The notes: generated by a model from the sequence alone, not told the origin. A stretch of DNA of 64,000 bases from Paulinella micropora (GCA_019918135.1 WBZZ01001308.1:83501-147500); one strand, 5' to 3'; counted from the stretch's first letter, positions 10,600 through 21,708 are shown. Made by a program: numbers and translations.

Positions 10600-12170
10600 T
10601 GTGACTAAGCCTCCGGGAGTCCCCGGCCCGGCATGTTAGCAGTTTGACGTCGGTAGTAGAGCTCTCACACCTAGTGCTTTCCGAGGCCCTAATCTAGCTA
10701 CCAGATGATTAAACTGCCTTCCCAGGAACTTGAACTTGAGATGAATATTTCTAACTTGGTAGTATCATACTACAAGGGGAGACCGTAGGCCGCTCTAACG
10801 GGAGTCAAGTTCACTTGTTATCGCGATATAGTATTATATTAGTGACTAACTTTCAATCACTATTAAAATAACCGCTAAATACGACAAATTTTCGCCCACT
10901 ATTAAACTATCGATTGGCAAATCATGAGTCGATCCCAAATAAACAGAAATGAGACTCTTGAATATATGCAATAAATGAAACCATGGTATATAAAGTATCA
11001 TAATCATCTGATGATGCAAAAATCATAGTATAAAAAGTAACGGTGACAGGAGAATTACCATCACGGTATTCATTGTCAGGTTCCCTGCAATGTTGACAAA
11101 ACATAAACTTGACATCAAATGAGCATAAATTTTGCTTTAAATCCGCAACCCCGTGATAAACCGGGCGTCTCAGCTGCACACGCCAGCACAATCCCATAAA
11201 AAAAATAAGAAATTCACGCCGGGAAATGATAATTGTGCAGAGGTTAATCAGATGAAAGCAAAAACGCCGGGCCACATATATGATGCACATACAATAACGG
11301 ATCATTAAAAAAGGTATAATTAACCGAACAGGCATGACAATATCGCACACATACGTTACAGATAAAGATCATGTCAATATCAACGCTTAGCATATGACAT
11401 ATCGATAGCGATTCACACAAATCAGCTACATAACAGCAAACAAACATGCCGGGCTATCGTTAGTCTGCAAATGCAGTTATAAGCATGCCGATTCCCTGCC
11501 TGAAGCACCTGCTTGTAATATGTATATAGTCATAGCATATAGATAAACACGTAACCAAGGAACAACTTATGACAACATTTTGAAATAGCACTGTGTTGAA
11601 CGCGTAACATTACCAACATTAAATCAGAAAACATCAACATGAAGGTAATAACATTAAGGTTGCATCCTAACGTTACTTACCTACTTACATCTGACGATTG
11701 TCATAGGATGCAAGCATATACCGAGTAATATGAGCGATCCGATCACGGCGACAACTATGTTTACTGTTTAGTTACACTAACAGAACTAAATCCAGCTACT
11801 TGGTGGCCTAAATCGGGTCTACTCAGTTAATCTATATGTCTGGCCTTAACTATTATCATAATTATTACTATGACACTAACTTCGATTAAGTCTACAATAT
11901 TAACACTGATTAAACCATCGACACATGCGATATAATCTAAACTTTATGTATAAACTTCTAGTGCCACAATAAAAGGAAAATAATAGTGTTGGCTCTCTCT
12001 CCCCCTCACTTTTCGGAGTAAACGTAGCAAAGTGAGAATTAGTTGATAAGTATTTATACATTAAGGGAAACGAAAGCAAAATACACAAACAATAAAAATA
12101 AAACAAACAATAATGCCATATAACGCATGGTGAGGAATGCATGATATATAACAAGTGAAAGCTATTCGGT
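10600..12170. other. No gene recognised; AT-rich spacer
   Basis: The longest open frame (minus, 10922-11350, 142 codons) has a low-complexity, Cys/Ile/Phe-rich translation without recognisable motifs and no relation to neighbouring elements. Nothing else was identified in the stretch. Confidence 0.45.
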
Positions 12171-12178
12171 CGGCATTT

Positions 12179-14010
12179 CTACCGCGACGTGCCCGGAGAT
12201 TGGCGAGAATTGCGTAAGTGGAAGAGATAGTCAGATAATCCGCCATATTCTTCTTGGACGCAATCTTGTACAACAGTCTGCACGGGCTCTGCACGGTAAC
12301 TGTCGACTAGGTAATGAAAACGCACGGCGATATGCTTAGTACGGTTCTCACCTAAGCCTCGAGCTGACAACGAAATAGCTCCTGAGTTATCCTCTAATAT
12401 CGGGATGGTTCCCGGCGAATAACCCATATCCTCGAGCACCTTCCGGATGGCCTCTGCCTCCCTAACCGCCTCATTTGCGGCCATACTCTCAGTCTCGACA
12501 GTCGAGTTGGCAACTACTGACTGTAACTTTGAGAAAACTGAAATCGGGGTCATATGGAAAAAAAAGTTGTAACCACTACGGGAGTTCCTATCCTCCACAC
12601 GAGAAGAAAAATCGGAATCACAATATCCAAACACAGGGGTATTCTGGAGGACTTCCTTGGGGATCTCGGCCTCACCGAGCCTCACTGAGTGCTGAACCGA
12701 ATGACTAGGGTCGATATCCTGGAATGAGTCCATGACGGGCGATCCGCTAAACGGCCTGTGCTTATGCTCCCCCTGTTTTGCGTAATCCCACATAGGTAAT
12801 GGTCTTGTCTGCCCTCCGAAAGAAAATCGCACGGGGAGTAACGAAAAAGCGGCAAATCTTGTCAATACGCGAATACGAGCGGGGGGGGGGGGGGGGGGGG
12901 GGGGGGGTTTCGGTACCATATCCAATGCGGCCATGTTCAATGCACAAACCATCAAAGGCTGCGTGTTGACTGCCACGAAAAGCAAGACACCAATAAGGGT
13001 ACGGAGGTCGTTATCCAGTATGGCATGTCCGGGCTTGAGGGGACGGACGTTACCAGAGGTATTGGGGGACTTGGCGGGAATAGCGCCACCATAACCGAGC
13101 TTGACTAAGACGGCTTAATGTCAACCCTCTGATGAACTAGCTATAGAATGCCATTCTCAAAATGATCTAGTGAAATGTTCTTGAATGACGAGGCTAGCCC
13201 AAGGTCCTTGCACCTCAATCCATTCTTCTAAAAAAACTTGACTAATGCTAAGTGCTCTCTCTCATTGGCAACATGCAGTCCATCATCAACATGAAATGTG
13301 ATCAATGTGGTGTACAGTGGGTTGTTGTCTATCACGATCGCATGCGATTCTTGTCTATGGTGAGGGGCTTAAACCCAAATCGTACCACAATCTCATTCAA
13401 AACATCATACCATAGTCGCCCCGATTCTGGATGACCATAATAAGCTTTAAGAATGAGCCGGGCGCCACACCCATCCCTTACGCTCAAAGACAGGCGGCGG
13501 ATGTGCATAGATGGTGTAAGGCATGATAGCATGCAAATAGGCAGTAACAATTTAGTCAACAAGCCTCAAATCCCTGTTATGAACGGCAGCGTGCGCAACA
13601 AACAGGAAAAATGTGCGGTGATGAGCAGTAGGAGAATATGTACGTTTAGCATTAAAGTGAATGCAATTTTCCATTAAATCTCCGAGGCTCGTATGGCTGT
13701 CCTAGCCTTACAAAATGTACCACCTTTAGGGTCTGGTTTCACAGTGTCGACCCATGTTAATGGCATTATCTTACTACCACATCTCCTCGCCTCTAGATCT
13801 GTCTCTCGCACCCATTCGAATGATCTCAACTCTTCCTGCTGTTTTATTTATTTTTCTCTCGCTGCCTTCTTGTCCTGTGGTTTGATGTCAGGCGGCAGTT
13901 CAATATATAGCAATCAAAAGAAGCATTTCGAGCAAAATCAGGCACTGCTTTAAGTAATTTGGCGGCAGTTAGTATGGGTGGTGTTTGTGTTGGCAAAGCT
14001 GTAGCTGGCG
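12179..14010 (-). pseudogene. pol: Degraded copia RT/RNase H relic, minus strand
   Basis: The minus-strand frame 12179-12985 contains a copia RNase H: GYCDSDFSSRVEDRNSRSGY, VETESMAANEAVREAEAIRK and RTKHIAVRFHYLVDSY. RT fragments lie upstream in other frames, such as YYGHPESGRLWYDVLNEIV (13332-13562). The motifs differ from copia-1 and copia-2, so this is a third, older family. A run of 27 G (12881-12907) interrupts it, read as polyproline on the minus strand. Multiple stops and shifts mark it as dead. Confidence 0.75.
12881..12907. repeat. Homopolymer of 27 G
   Basis: An uninterrupted G run inside the copia relic. Comparable runs occur at 24718-24733 (16 G) and 62382-62407 (26 G). Such tracts can form quadruplexes and are prone to length error in sequencing. 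Confidence 0.9.
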
Positions 14011-14228
14011 CTACGCTAGTTGGAGGAGCAACTGGTTGCTTCTGGGATCCGGTCTAGCCCTCTTCTGGTCATCAGGTATGAGATTGTCACCTGAGATCTC
14101 ACCCTGAGTCCGGGAACGAAAAGTAGCGGGGTTAGGCCTATGGGGAGACGATACTGACTGAGCTTGCTCTCCCTGGTCTAACTTGGGCACTACGGGGACT
14201 CCTACGTACATATATACATGGGACTCCG

Positions 14229-14654
14229 GTGAAGGGCAGACGCTTCGGTGAAGTCGGGGCGGACTTAGTGGCGGCCGTAACCATCGAAGATTTCTTCGGA
14301 GGGATATATATCGCGATGGCGATTGCATTTGCACCGGTGAGGGGCGGGCGTGTTGCCGTTCCCGAAGATCTTTTGGAAAAAATCTGGTCTTTCTTGGTCC
14401 CGGAGGAGCACCTAGCGCTGCAAGCGTTGTCGAGATACTTTTTCCACAGAAAAATTTCAAGAGTGCGAGCGTTAATATACCGAGGCTGGGTACTATTTCT
14501 GCACCTGTTGATTGCACAAACGGGCGAAACCCCGACGGTCACCTTGTGCGACGGTGGCAAGCGCGACCGGCCGACGGCCGTCGTCCTGGAGAAAGGCGTG
14601 GTCACGAAGCAAGAAAACGGCTGTGGGAGGAAGCCAAAACAGCGAGCGATTTGA
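14229..14654 (+). CDS. Unknown protein with F-box-like segment (low confidence)
   Basis: An open frame of 141 codons. The stretch VPEDLLEKIWSFLVPEEHLALQALSRYF resembles the N-terminal helix pattern of an F-box (LPxDLLxxIxSFL), which recruits SCF ubiquitin ligase. Downstream, in other frames, lie further protein-like segments (14546-14720 and 14956-15590), so this may be the first part of a broken or intron-containing host gene. No retroelement motif is present. The annotation rests on one weak motif. Confidence 0.3.
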   Translation: MKGRRFGEVGADLVAAVTIEDFFGGIYIAMAIAFAPVRGGRVAVPEDLLEKIWSFLVPEEHLALQALSRYFFHRKISRVRALIYRGWVLFLHLLIAQTGETPTVTLCDGGKRDRPTAVVLEKGVVTKQENGCGRKPKQRAI

Positions 14655-14744
14655 TGATATGTCCCCACGGCCTAGGCATCAGCAAATTGCTCAAGGTTTT
14701 GTGGAATTGCAAGAGCAGATCTGTATGTAAAGGGCATGAGGTCA

Positions 14745-14885
14745 AGTTGCTGGTTGGTTTGTTGCTGGTGGTGTTGCTGGTGGTGTTGGTATTGCTGGTT
14801 GTGACGTTGCTGGCGGTATTGCTGGTGATGTTAACGTTGCCGGTGATTTTACTGGTCGTGCTGTTGGTGCTGCAGCTGTTAGCAG
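14745..14885. repeat. GTTGCTGGT-type trinucleotide repeat
   Basis: Degenerate (GYT/GCT/GGT)n tract. Its complement matches the CAN/ACC/AGC repeats at 15600-15715, 16215-16390 and 16483-16560, so trinucleotide tracts of opposite orientation bracket the locus. Confidence 0.7.
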
Positions 14886-14955
14886 AGAATAATTGCTTCC
14901 GGTGCTGGTGCAGTTGCTACTGCTTGCAACATTTAATTTGGATTCTTGATGTAAA

Positions 14956-16071
14956 ATGCATCAGGTCGCATGGTCGGAACTTGTGCGGTGCTGGAACAAA
15001 TATTTTTGGCGCGGGCCACCGTACGTCAACTACCAGACAGTCTGTGATGAATTTGCGACACCACCTTCAACGCTACTTCTTGGAAAATATGCATACAAGT
15101 GGCAGTGGGAACAAATTACCCTGGGCGTTAGATTTGTGGTGCTGTCGCTCTACGGAAACACGCTAGAGCACGCAGATCTGGATGCGCATCAATTACTTGG
15201 TGTTGTGGAGTGGGATGTTGACCCACACAAAAGGCCGCTTGCTTTATATCTCTTGAGGAACTACGGTTGCGATCATAACGTAGGTCAACAAGAGTCTATG
15301 TGGCATGAAAGAGAACGACCCTGGCTTAGGCTAACTGTAATCAATTATGCAAGCAGTTCCATTTGCGATTTGGATTCGATCGGAGTCTGCCACGTCCCTA
15401 GGCTGTGGCTGATCGACCCCCAATTTTTGTTGCCATGTCTTCCTGCAATGGATAGTAGTTTAAGTGATTATGTTTCTGACTACTCGAAGTTCATAACCAA
15501 ACACTGGAACTTACTGAGCCGCACTGATGTTCAGCTAGAGCATTCAATATATGAACTGTTGATTAAGGGCCAGATTGGATGCCCACACGGGGTTAGCAGG
15601 CACGGCACCAGCAACACCACCGGCACCATCACCAGCAACAACATCAGCATCAACACCAGCATCAGCAACCTTAACAACAGCGCCAGCAGCTCCAGAAACG
15701 CCAGCAAGGTCGGAAACAAAATCAGGACCACCAGATCTAGAACCACAAACAGCAACAGGTGTTTACGCACCGTTTACGTGCACCTTATTTACTGGAATGC
15801 ATCGATCAAGAATTTCAAGTGGCAGGTGGAGAACACCAACTTACTAGCCTTCAGCTTTAATTGGGAAAGATCGAGGAACGGTTTCGCTCGCAGAAAAGTT
15901 CGGCACTGGTGTGAAAGAAGCATAGGGCAGTTCGGTTGCTTGCGTGTTGGCATTCGGCGAACCGCTTCGAAATGCAGCTGGAGGTTTGGAACGCACTCAG
16001 AAGCTCAATCTCAAATTGATCGATGGCGTACGTATCAAGTTGGTCAATCTAGGAACTCTGGAGACAGTTAG
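14956..16071 (+). CDS. Unknown protein, repeat-rich C-terminal half
   Basis: An open frame of 371 codons. The first 200 residues are of normal composition (for example YVNYQTVCDEFATPPSTLLL and EHADLDAHQLLGVVEWDVD) and do not resemble a known transposon protein. From about 15590 the frame enters a CAN trinucleotide repeat and becomes Asn/Thr/Ser-rich, probably not real protein. It may be an exon of the gene suggested at 14229, or a decayed host gene. Function unknown. Confidence 0.35.
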   Translation: MHQVAWSELVRCWNKYFWRGPPYVNYQTVCDEFATPPSTLLLGKYAYKWQWEQITLGVRFVVLSLYGNTLEHADLDAHQLLGVVEWDVDPHKRPLALYLLRNYGCDHNVGQQESMWHERERPWLRLTVINYASSSICDLDSIGVCHVPRLWLIDPQFLLPCLPAMDSSLSDYVSDYSKFITKHWNLLSRTDVQLEHSIYELLIKGQIGCPHGVSRHGTSNTTGTITSNNISINTSISNLNNSASSSRNASKVGNKIRTTRSRTTNSNRCLRTVYVHLIYWNASIKNFKWQVENTNLLAFSFNWERSRNGFARRKVRHWCERSIGQFGCLRVGIRRTASKCSWRFGTHSEAQSQIDRWRTYQVGQSRNSGDS

Positions 16072-16393
16072 CATCAATTGCAGACCTGGGACCATAGATG
16101 CTCGTATTTTGAGTTCCCAACGATGCAAGCATGACGGCGTACATATTAAATTGTCCAAAGGAGCACTAAACACTCTGGAGACACTTTTCCTCGAATGCAA
16201 TCCTTGGACGGTACCTCGGCAACGACCACCGCCAGCAGCGCCACCACCACAGCAGCACCACCATCACAGCAGCAGCACCACCACGAGCAGAAGCGCCATC
16301 ACCACCAGCAGCACCACCACCAGCTGCAGCAGTACCAACACGTGCACCACCACCAGCAACACCTCCACCAGTACCAGAACCACCACCACTTAG
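15944..16393 (+). CDS. Leucine-rich-repeat-like fragment followed by CAN repeats
   Basis: An open frame of 149 codons in another frame from its neighbour. Residues 14-80 show two related units, LNLKLIDGVRIKLVNLGTLE and HIKLSKGALNTLETLFLEC, with leucine spacing like LRR segments. If the 14229 frame is an F-box, an F-box/LRR gene is conceivable. The C-terminal part is a CAC/CAG tract read as Pro/His/Ser/Thr. Low confidence as a gene. Confidence 0.25.
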   Translation: MLAFGEPLRNAAGGLERTQKLNLKLIDGVRIKLVNLGTLETVSINCRPGTIDARILSSQRCKHDGVHIKLSKGALNTLETLFLECNPWTVPRQRPPPAAPPPQQHHHHSSSTTTSRSAITTSSTTTSCSSTNTCTTTSNTSTSTRTTTT

Positions 16394-16900
16394 GTAACAA
16401 TTTGTTTGATCATCTCCGATTTCTCATGTACTAGGTATGTATATATATGCCATGCAGGATTCATAATCAACGCAAATAAGCATCACCAGCAGCACCACCA
16501 GCAGCACCAGCAGCAGTACCAGCCATGACAAAAGAAGTGCCCACCAGCACCACCACCATATGCATGAGTACCAGAAGACGAGGAAACAATCACCAGCAGC
16601 ACGAGCGTTTCCTGCATCACCAGCATGAGCCAGCAGCATTGTGGACAATAGTCCGAAATAGCTCCAAACCGACTGATACCTTGAAGGAATTGTATTTCTG
16701 ATTTAAAAAAAAAAAAAAAAAAAAAAACAGATTTTGGAGGGGTCTTGCATCCCGGGCACCCCAATTGAGGGTGCCCAAAGTTTAACTGAGGGGGAGTTCT
16801 GTAAATCCACCCACTTGGAGTGGTCGAGCATAATGAGCAAAATGTTGTGTTTTCCTGAAAGGTGGAATGAATTGTTTTGTGTATGGTAAAAATGTTGTGC
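16394..16900. other. CAN repeats and A tract; no gene
   Basis: Contains a CACCAGCAG-type tract (16483-16560), then a run of about 25 A (near 16705-16730). The A tract could be the tail of a retroposed copy, but no parental gene or target duplication was recognised. Confidence 0.4.
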
Positions 16901-19074
16901 TTTTATGCCTTAGGCCTAGGATGAATACCGCCATAACCGCCACCAACGAAATCACCACTGCTTAGGCAAAGTTTTGTATGTATGCTATGATTAGGTAATT
17001 GCGTCTTCTTCGTAGTCAGGAGCAGCTTGTCCATTTTGGTCCGCTTGTTGGGGCGTCCACGATCCGGTGACGTAGCCGGTTGAGCCATTGACATGGCGTC
17101 AGCCTTGCGCTTCTGACGTGGTGGGCGCTTGGGCTCCTTGTTTTCCTGCTGTGCTTTGCGTTGTCTGTTCCTCTGGCGAGTGTCGACCTTGATGGATGGG
17201 TCGCGAAGGGAAACGGACGGCGTTGGGCGAGTAGGGCGATCGCGCTGTCGCTTGTAGGTAGCGGCCGACGAGGGCTTCGTGACACTTTCTCCAAGGTCAA
17301 TATTCTTCCATGACGTGGAGGTCGAGGGAGTTGGTCCAGAAGGTCAGTGAGGTTGCGAGGCCAAGGAACACCAAGTGCATTGAGTATCTCGGCAGCGTAC
17401 TGAGTCCATCGATCACGTTCCATGGGGGTGAGCATCCGGGACACGTCGCGAACTTGATTTGCATCGGCCGTCCAGTAGCCAGCGGCGTAGCTGGTAATGC
17501 ACCGGTTGACGTAACCCGGAAGGCTCTCCTTCTTGAAGCGTCGAAGTTTGAGGGCTTGCATGGCTGGTCGCTTCGTGTCCCCCTTGTCCAGACGTCCTTT
17601 GAACAGCTCCATGAAGTACTCCATGAGCATATAGGGGATGATGCTCCAAACGCGGGTGCGTTCGTCAGTAGCACGAATATATATAGCGGGCCCAGTACGC
17701 GTCCATGAGGGCCACTGCGGTTTTGTCTCCCATTTGTGCACCGTGTCGATGATACGGTTGCATATGCATGCCGACAACATTGCCAAGTTGTTCAACTGTA
17801 GGTTGAACGCAAATTCGCGGGCTTGGGTTGCGACGTCAGCGGTCGGCACAATCGCCGGACGGGTCATCATGAAGAGGGATTGGACTCGAGTCATCATATG
17901 CAAGGTACGGGGTGGTATACCTGCAAAGGTGGACGATCGCAGGATCCTTCCTCCCGACGATGCCAAAGGGGACTCATTGCCCGTGGGTGATGGGGATGGT
18001 GACGTCAGGGGACGGGCAGGGCCAGTCTCCGTCAGGGGACGGGCAGGGCCAGTCTCCGTCGAAGGGGCAGGAGTCGGAGCCGTAGTCGTCGTGCTGGACG
18101 ATGAGCGGGATGACGAACCCGAAGACGAACTCGACGATGGACTCGATGATGAGCTCGCGGGAGCCGAAGTCACAGTTACTTCAGTCACGGGGGCCCCACC
18201 TTGGTCCTCCGCGGAGGGATTTGTACCGCCAGCGAGCAAGGTCGAATACGTTTCTTCCGCAACGGGGAAGAGGGGGCTCAGCGTGATGCGACTACCTTGC
18301 AACGTTGTATTCAGCGAGATGCGAGGCGTTGGGCGTACAGGTGTCGATGTGGTGGGGGCTGAGCTTAACAAATCAGTCGAGGTGGTCGATGGGGTAGCAG
18401 TCGTCTGCGTTGGGAAGGCAGGCATGGGTCCAAGGAGACCACTCATCGGTCGAAGTGGCGACGCGAAGGCTGGATCAGACATAGACAGTGTACGGCTGAC
18501 CAGTGGGGCTGGTGGGCGTGCTGCGAAGAGGGATCCCAGTGGTGGAAGCGGTTCACGCCGGGGCGGGGGTGTCGCTCCACTAGCTAGGCTACCAGGGCGG
18601 GCAAATGGATCGACGGGGGTGGTTGGTTGTATCCTACTGATGGGGGCCAATGCTGTTGCACTTATAGGCAACGCAACTTATAGGCAACGCAACTGGGGTA
18701 AAGGCCATCGTTGGAGTTACCGCGGTGGACAATGTTGCAGTAGGCGGTGGGGCAGCTGGGGCAGTGGGGCTCGTCGATGGATGAGTCGGTGGTGCTGGTC
18801 CCGAAGGGATGCTTCCCAAGGCCGTTGTTGGAGGCAGACCCGTCAGGTTCGATGGGGGCACGGTGACGGGTGCTTGCGGGAGTTGGGAGTACCAATCCAG
18901 AAAGTGATCCAGGCGCCCCAGGGATCGAAGTCAAATGGGCAAATGGTTAACAAATTTCTCCAAGGGAATGATGGTACCCAATTGGTTCCAGAGGGCTTCG
19001 TGCTGAGCTGCAGAGCCTGTAGGTCCCAAGTACTCCTGGTAGATGTCATGGGCTGTCACGTTAGAGTTACACAT
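16900..19074 (-). pseudogene. Gag-like structural gene, broken
   Basis: Reading the minus strand from the ATG at 19074, a protein starts MCNSNVTAHDIYQEYLGPTG, meets an in-frame TGA, continues through a long Pro/Ser/Thr-rich region and enters a helical domain (MEYFMELFKGRLDKGDTKRP, SLPGYVNRCITSYAAGYWT). It ends in a basic tail (RPPRQKRKADAMSMAQ, another frame). A tandem 17-bp duplication (TTATAGGCAACGCAACT, 18661-18694) shifts the frame, and a 27-bp tandem duplication encoding ETGPARPLT lies at 18005-18060. The layout resembles a retroelement Gag, but there is no zinc knuckle and no pol downstream. Confidence 0.5.
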
Positions 19075-19605
19075 CAACTTATAAATTAAGAGAAGGTGTC
19101 GGTACCAATGGAAGATGAAGCAAATTAGTTTGCTTATCTTTTACTGCTTTGAGTAAAATATTACGGTAGAGTAATTAGTAAATAAATCTTTTCGAAATTG
19201 CGTTGCTTGGGTCCAAGAGATGTCCGAAGTAAGAGGAGTTGACTTCCCTTCTTCAACTTCCTTCTGAAATTTCTCCTCGGAGGGCAGGAGACCATGGTAG
19301 ACTCCCAGGATGGTAAATGGATCCAGACATTTCCTCTTGTGCTCCCGAAGGCGAGACAGGGGATCTTCGTGGCGTGAGTTGGCGAATATTGCAGGTTACA
19401 AGGAGCAGGCCAGGTAGTGTGGGTACGCTTGTAGAGCACGATGAGCAGCATAGAGGGTGATCTTGCTGAGTGATAAGGGGGTGACCCTAACACAAACAGA
19501 ACCAGACACATACTGTGTTGGTTGACTGCATAGAGTGTAGAAGAACAGAAAGACGACACAACAATGCAAAGACAGGTGAACGATCTGCCTCACATATGTG
19601 TTTTT
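19075..19605. other. No gene recognised between gag-like gene and copia-2
   Basis: A minus-strand frame (19161-19559) gives a translation without known motifs. The interval may hold the LTR and leader of the gag-like element, which reads away from copia-2, but no repeat partner was found. Confidence 0.35.
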
Positions 19606-19894
19606 GCGTTGGTCATAGCTATTTCAATTTTAATCACCGTTACATGGATAGTTGATTTGTCAATTGGACTGACAGTCAATAATGCCAATTTTAACTGTAA
19701 GGACTTAATACATAATTTACTAGTCAAAAATTATAACTACGTAACTTGGTCATCTAAGTTAGTCAGTTTTGTGACGTGGCAGCTTCTGTGTGACGTGGCA
19801 GATTCTCCCGCGGTTAGTTCAGTTCTCTTACTTATACGAGTTATTAAAGTGCGTTTCCTTGCGGTGAGACAGTCTTGCTAGAGTAGCCTGGAGT
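19606..19894 (+). repeat. copia-2 5' LTR
   Basis: Starts near GCGTTGGTCATAGC and ends at the leader hairpin arm. It matches 8141-8352 and the complement of 63746-63974 in block order (TTGATTTGTCAAT, ACAGTCAAT, GTGACGTGG, GAGTTATTAAAGTGCG, AGTCTTGCTAG). It contains a tandem GTGACGTGGCAG duplication near 19773-19803 not seen in the other copies. Confidence 0.75.
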
Positions 19895-19910
19895 GATCCT
19901 GAAAGGGATC
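19895..19910 (+). promoter_or_regulatory. Copia leader hairpin (covarying with 8353-8368)
   Basis: GATCC-TGAAAG-GGATC, 15 nt before the gag ATG at 19925. The loop is identical and the stem compensated relative to the 8353 copy. GGTAAAGGTTCC follows in both. Confidence 0.5.
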
Positions 19911-19924
19911 GGTAAAGGTTCCCG

Positions 19925-20947
19925 ATGGCGAGTCTCTCAAAGGTCATGAGCCTTGGAACCGAGAAGACGATGGGTTTAAAGCAAGAGTACAACCCGCAGT
20001 TGGATGGTACCACTCGGAACTATTCCGACTTCCGTTACAAAATAGAGAACTATGCCAAGGGCATCAGTGCCTGGCATGGGGAGTGCGTAGCGCTGGCGTT
20101 CCGAGACCCAGCTAAAGCTGAGGTTCAATATCCCTACAATCCTGCGAAAGCAATGGAAGTAGAGGAAAGGGAGTTGCCAGAAGAGCCAGAGTCAGAGGAC
20201 ACCCCTGACTCCGAGACAGACGATGAAGGAAGCCAGTCAGACAGCGGTAGACAGAGACCCAAAACGAAGAAAGATGACAGCAAGACAAGCGCAGAAGACA
20301 AACCGAAAGAATGGGCAAAGATGTCAGAAGAACAGAAGAAGCAATGGAAAGATAAGAGAGCTAAGAGACTGAAGCGAGAGAAAAGAAAACAGTCCAAACG
20401 AGCTCACACATTGAGAGTAAGAGGCATACAGAAGGAGAAGAAGCATTATGAACGCATGCGAACTTTACAACTCATTCTGTCTGTTGCCTTTTCTCACCCT
20501 GTTGTTGTTCGATATCTGCGCACTAAAACAGTGAAAGGACCGATAGAACTAATAGATCTAGAGGCAGTTAGGGCAAAGTTCGGTTCGATCTCCGGGGTCA
20601 GCAAAAATATCAAAGCACAAATTTTCGAGAACATGTACCCCAAACCCGGACAGAATGTGGATGCATGGTTAAATGACTACATCGCCATGAAAGGAGAGGT
20701 TGAGAGTGATAGAACACACCCATTTGATGAGGATGACCTCATAAGAAGCCTGCTTGCTAAGCTCGCCAGACACCCCGCATATGGAGAGAGTTTCAAAGCA
20801 CTTCACTACAACCTACCACCTAACCTGAGACCCAAATTTGACGACTTAGTCGATAGTGCGAGAGACACATGGGCATTGTGGAGAAAGGACAAGTGGAAGG
20901 AAGAAGAGAAGAGAGAGAGAGAGCGAACAAGAGCACGAGACAGCTGA
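19925..20947 (+). CDS. gag: copia-2 Gag, N-terminal part
   Basis: An open frame of 340 residues from ATG 19925 (MASLSKVMSLGTEKTMG). It covers the capsid-like region: FRYKIENYAKGISAWHGEC, the YERMRTLQLILSVAFSHPV helix, the MYPKPGQNVDAWLNDYIAMK segment and FDDLVDSARDTWALWRKDKW. It ends in an RE-rich tail, after which the next frame (from about 20869) carries the zinc knuckle. A purine-rich run (GAGAGAGAGAGCG) lies at the shift. The break may be an indel or a frameshift site; copia-1 reads the same junction differently. Confidence 0.85.
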   Translation: MASLSKVMSLGTEKTMGLKQEYNPQLDGTTRNYSDFRYKIENYAKGISAWHGECVALAFRDPAKAEVQYPYNPAKAMEVEERELPEEPESEDTPDSETDDEGSQSDSGRQRPKTKKDDSKTSAEDKPKEWAKMSEEQKKQWKDKRAKRLKREKRKQSKRAHTLRVRGIQKEKKHYERMRTLQLILSVAFSHPVVVRYLRTKTVKGPIELIDLEAVRAKFGSISGVSKNIKAQIFENMYPKPGQNVDAWLNDYIAMKGEVESDRTHPFDEDDLIRSLLAKLARHPAYGESFKALHYNLPPNLRPKFDDLVDSARDTWALWRKDKWKEEEKRERERTRARDS

Positions 20948-21708
20948 AGAAGGAGACAAAACTCATGCTAGATGATCAGGAAGATGAAGGGGACGGGGGT
21001 AAGGGCAAGTATAGAAGGCTTAAGAAGAAGAAGGAATGGTGGCTGAAAGTTACGTGTTTCGCGTGTGACAAGAAAGGTCATACGAAGAAGTATTGCCCGG
21101 ACACCAAGGCCAAGAAACAAAACCAAGAGAGAGATGATAAACTAAAGCAAGAGAAGGGCAAGAGAAAAGGAAAGACACATAACAAGAAGAACAAGCCTAA
21201 GAAGGATATAACTCTACTGAGAGAGGAGGAAGAAGAAGAAAAAGAAGAGTCAGACAAAGACGCACTACTCATTATTATGGGGGGAAGTGAGTCGGCGTCA
21301 GGAGAAAATGACGACGAAGTGGAGCCTGAAACATCAGGGAGAGGGAATGCCGAGACTGTGGAACCCCAGTCTGTGCCAGGTGTTCACCAAAGTGAGGCCC
21401 AAAGGGAGAACGTCGAGTCTGGGGAACCCCAGACTGAGCCAGGTGTTCGTTCCCCACAGGCAGAACGTAAGAGAGTTAGGAGTCCTAACCCCAGTTTAGC
21501 CCCTCTACCCTCACTAAGCAAAACTACTAAAACCTCAGGCCACAAACATACCAAAGCGCCCCCAAAACATCAAGCGTCTGACACCTCAACCCCTCCACTC
21601 AGTCTAACTAGCTATAGCCGAGAGAGGCCCCGTTCTCTAAAGTGTCATGGGAAAAACAAGAAGAATAGCCCTTGCCAAATTTCGCTTGAATACAATGAAA
21701 GGGCCTAA
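20869..21708 (+). CDS. gag: copia-2 nucleocapsid with CCHC knuckle
   Basis: The frame overlapping the end of the previous one. The zinc knuckle CFACDKKGHTKKYC (21056-21097) sits in a Lys-rich context (KKKKEWWLKVT). An acidic EEEEEEKEESDKDALLIIMGG segment follows, then a repeated ESGEPQTEPGV-type unit also seen in copia-1 near 2260. RNA binding and packaging role by family. Ends at 21708. Confidence 0.8.
   Translation: MGIVEKGQVEGRREERERANKSTRQLKKETKLMLDDQEDEGDGGKGKYRRLKKKKEWWLKVTCFACDKKGHTKKYCPDTKAKKQNQERDDKLKQEKGKRKGKTHNKKNKPKKDITLLREEEEEEKEESDKDALLIIMGGSESASGENDDEVEPETSGRGNAETVEPQSVPGVHQSEAQRENVESGEPQTEPGVRSPQAERKRVRSPNPSLAPLPSLSKTTKTSGHKHTKAPPKHQASDTSTPPLSLTSYSRERPRSLKCHGKNKKNSPCQISLEYNERA

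Noticed and set aside
10922..11350. 142-codon minus-strand ORF
   Set aside because: No motif, biased composition, no relation to neighbours; chance ORF in AT-rich DNA.
16705..16730. Poly(A) tail of a processed pseudogene
   Set aside because: No upstream gene body or target duplication could be identified.
16999..19089. 483-codon plus-strand ORF at 17638-19089
   Set aside because: The minus strand has the coherent gag-like protein; the plus frame is its complement without motifs.
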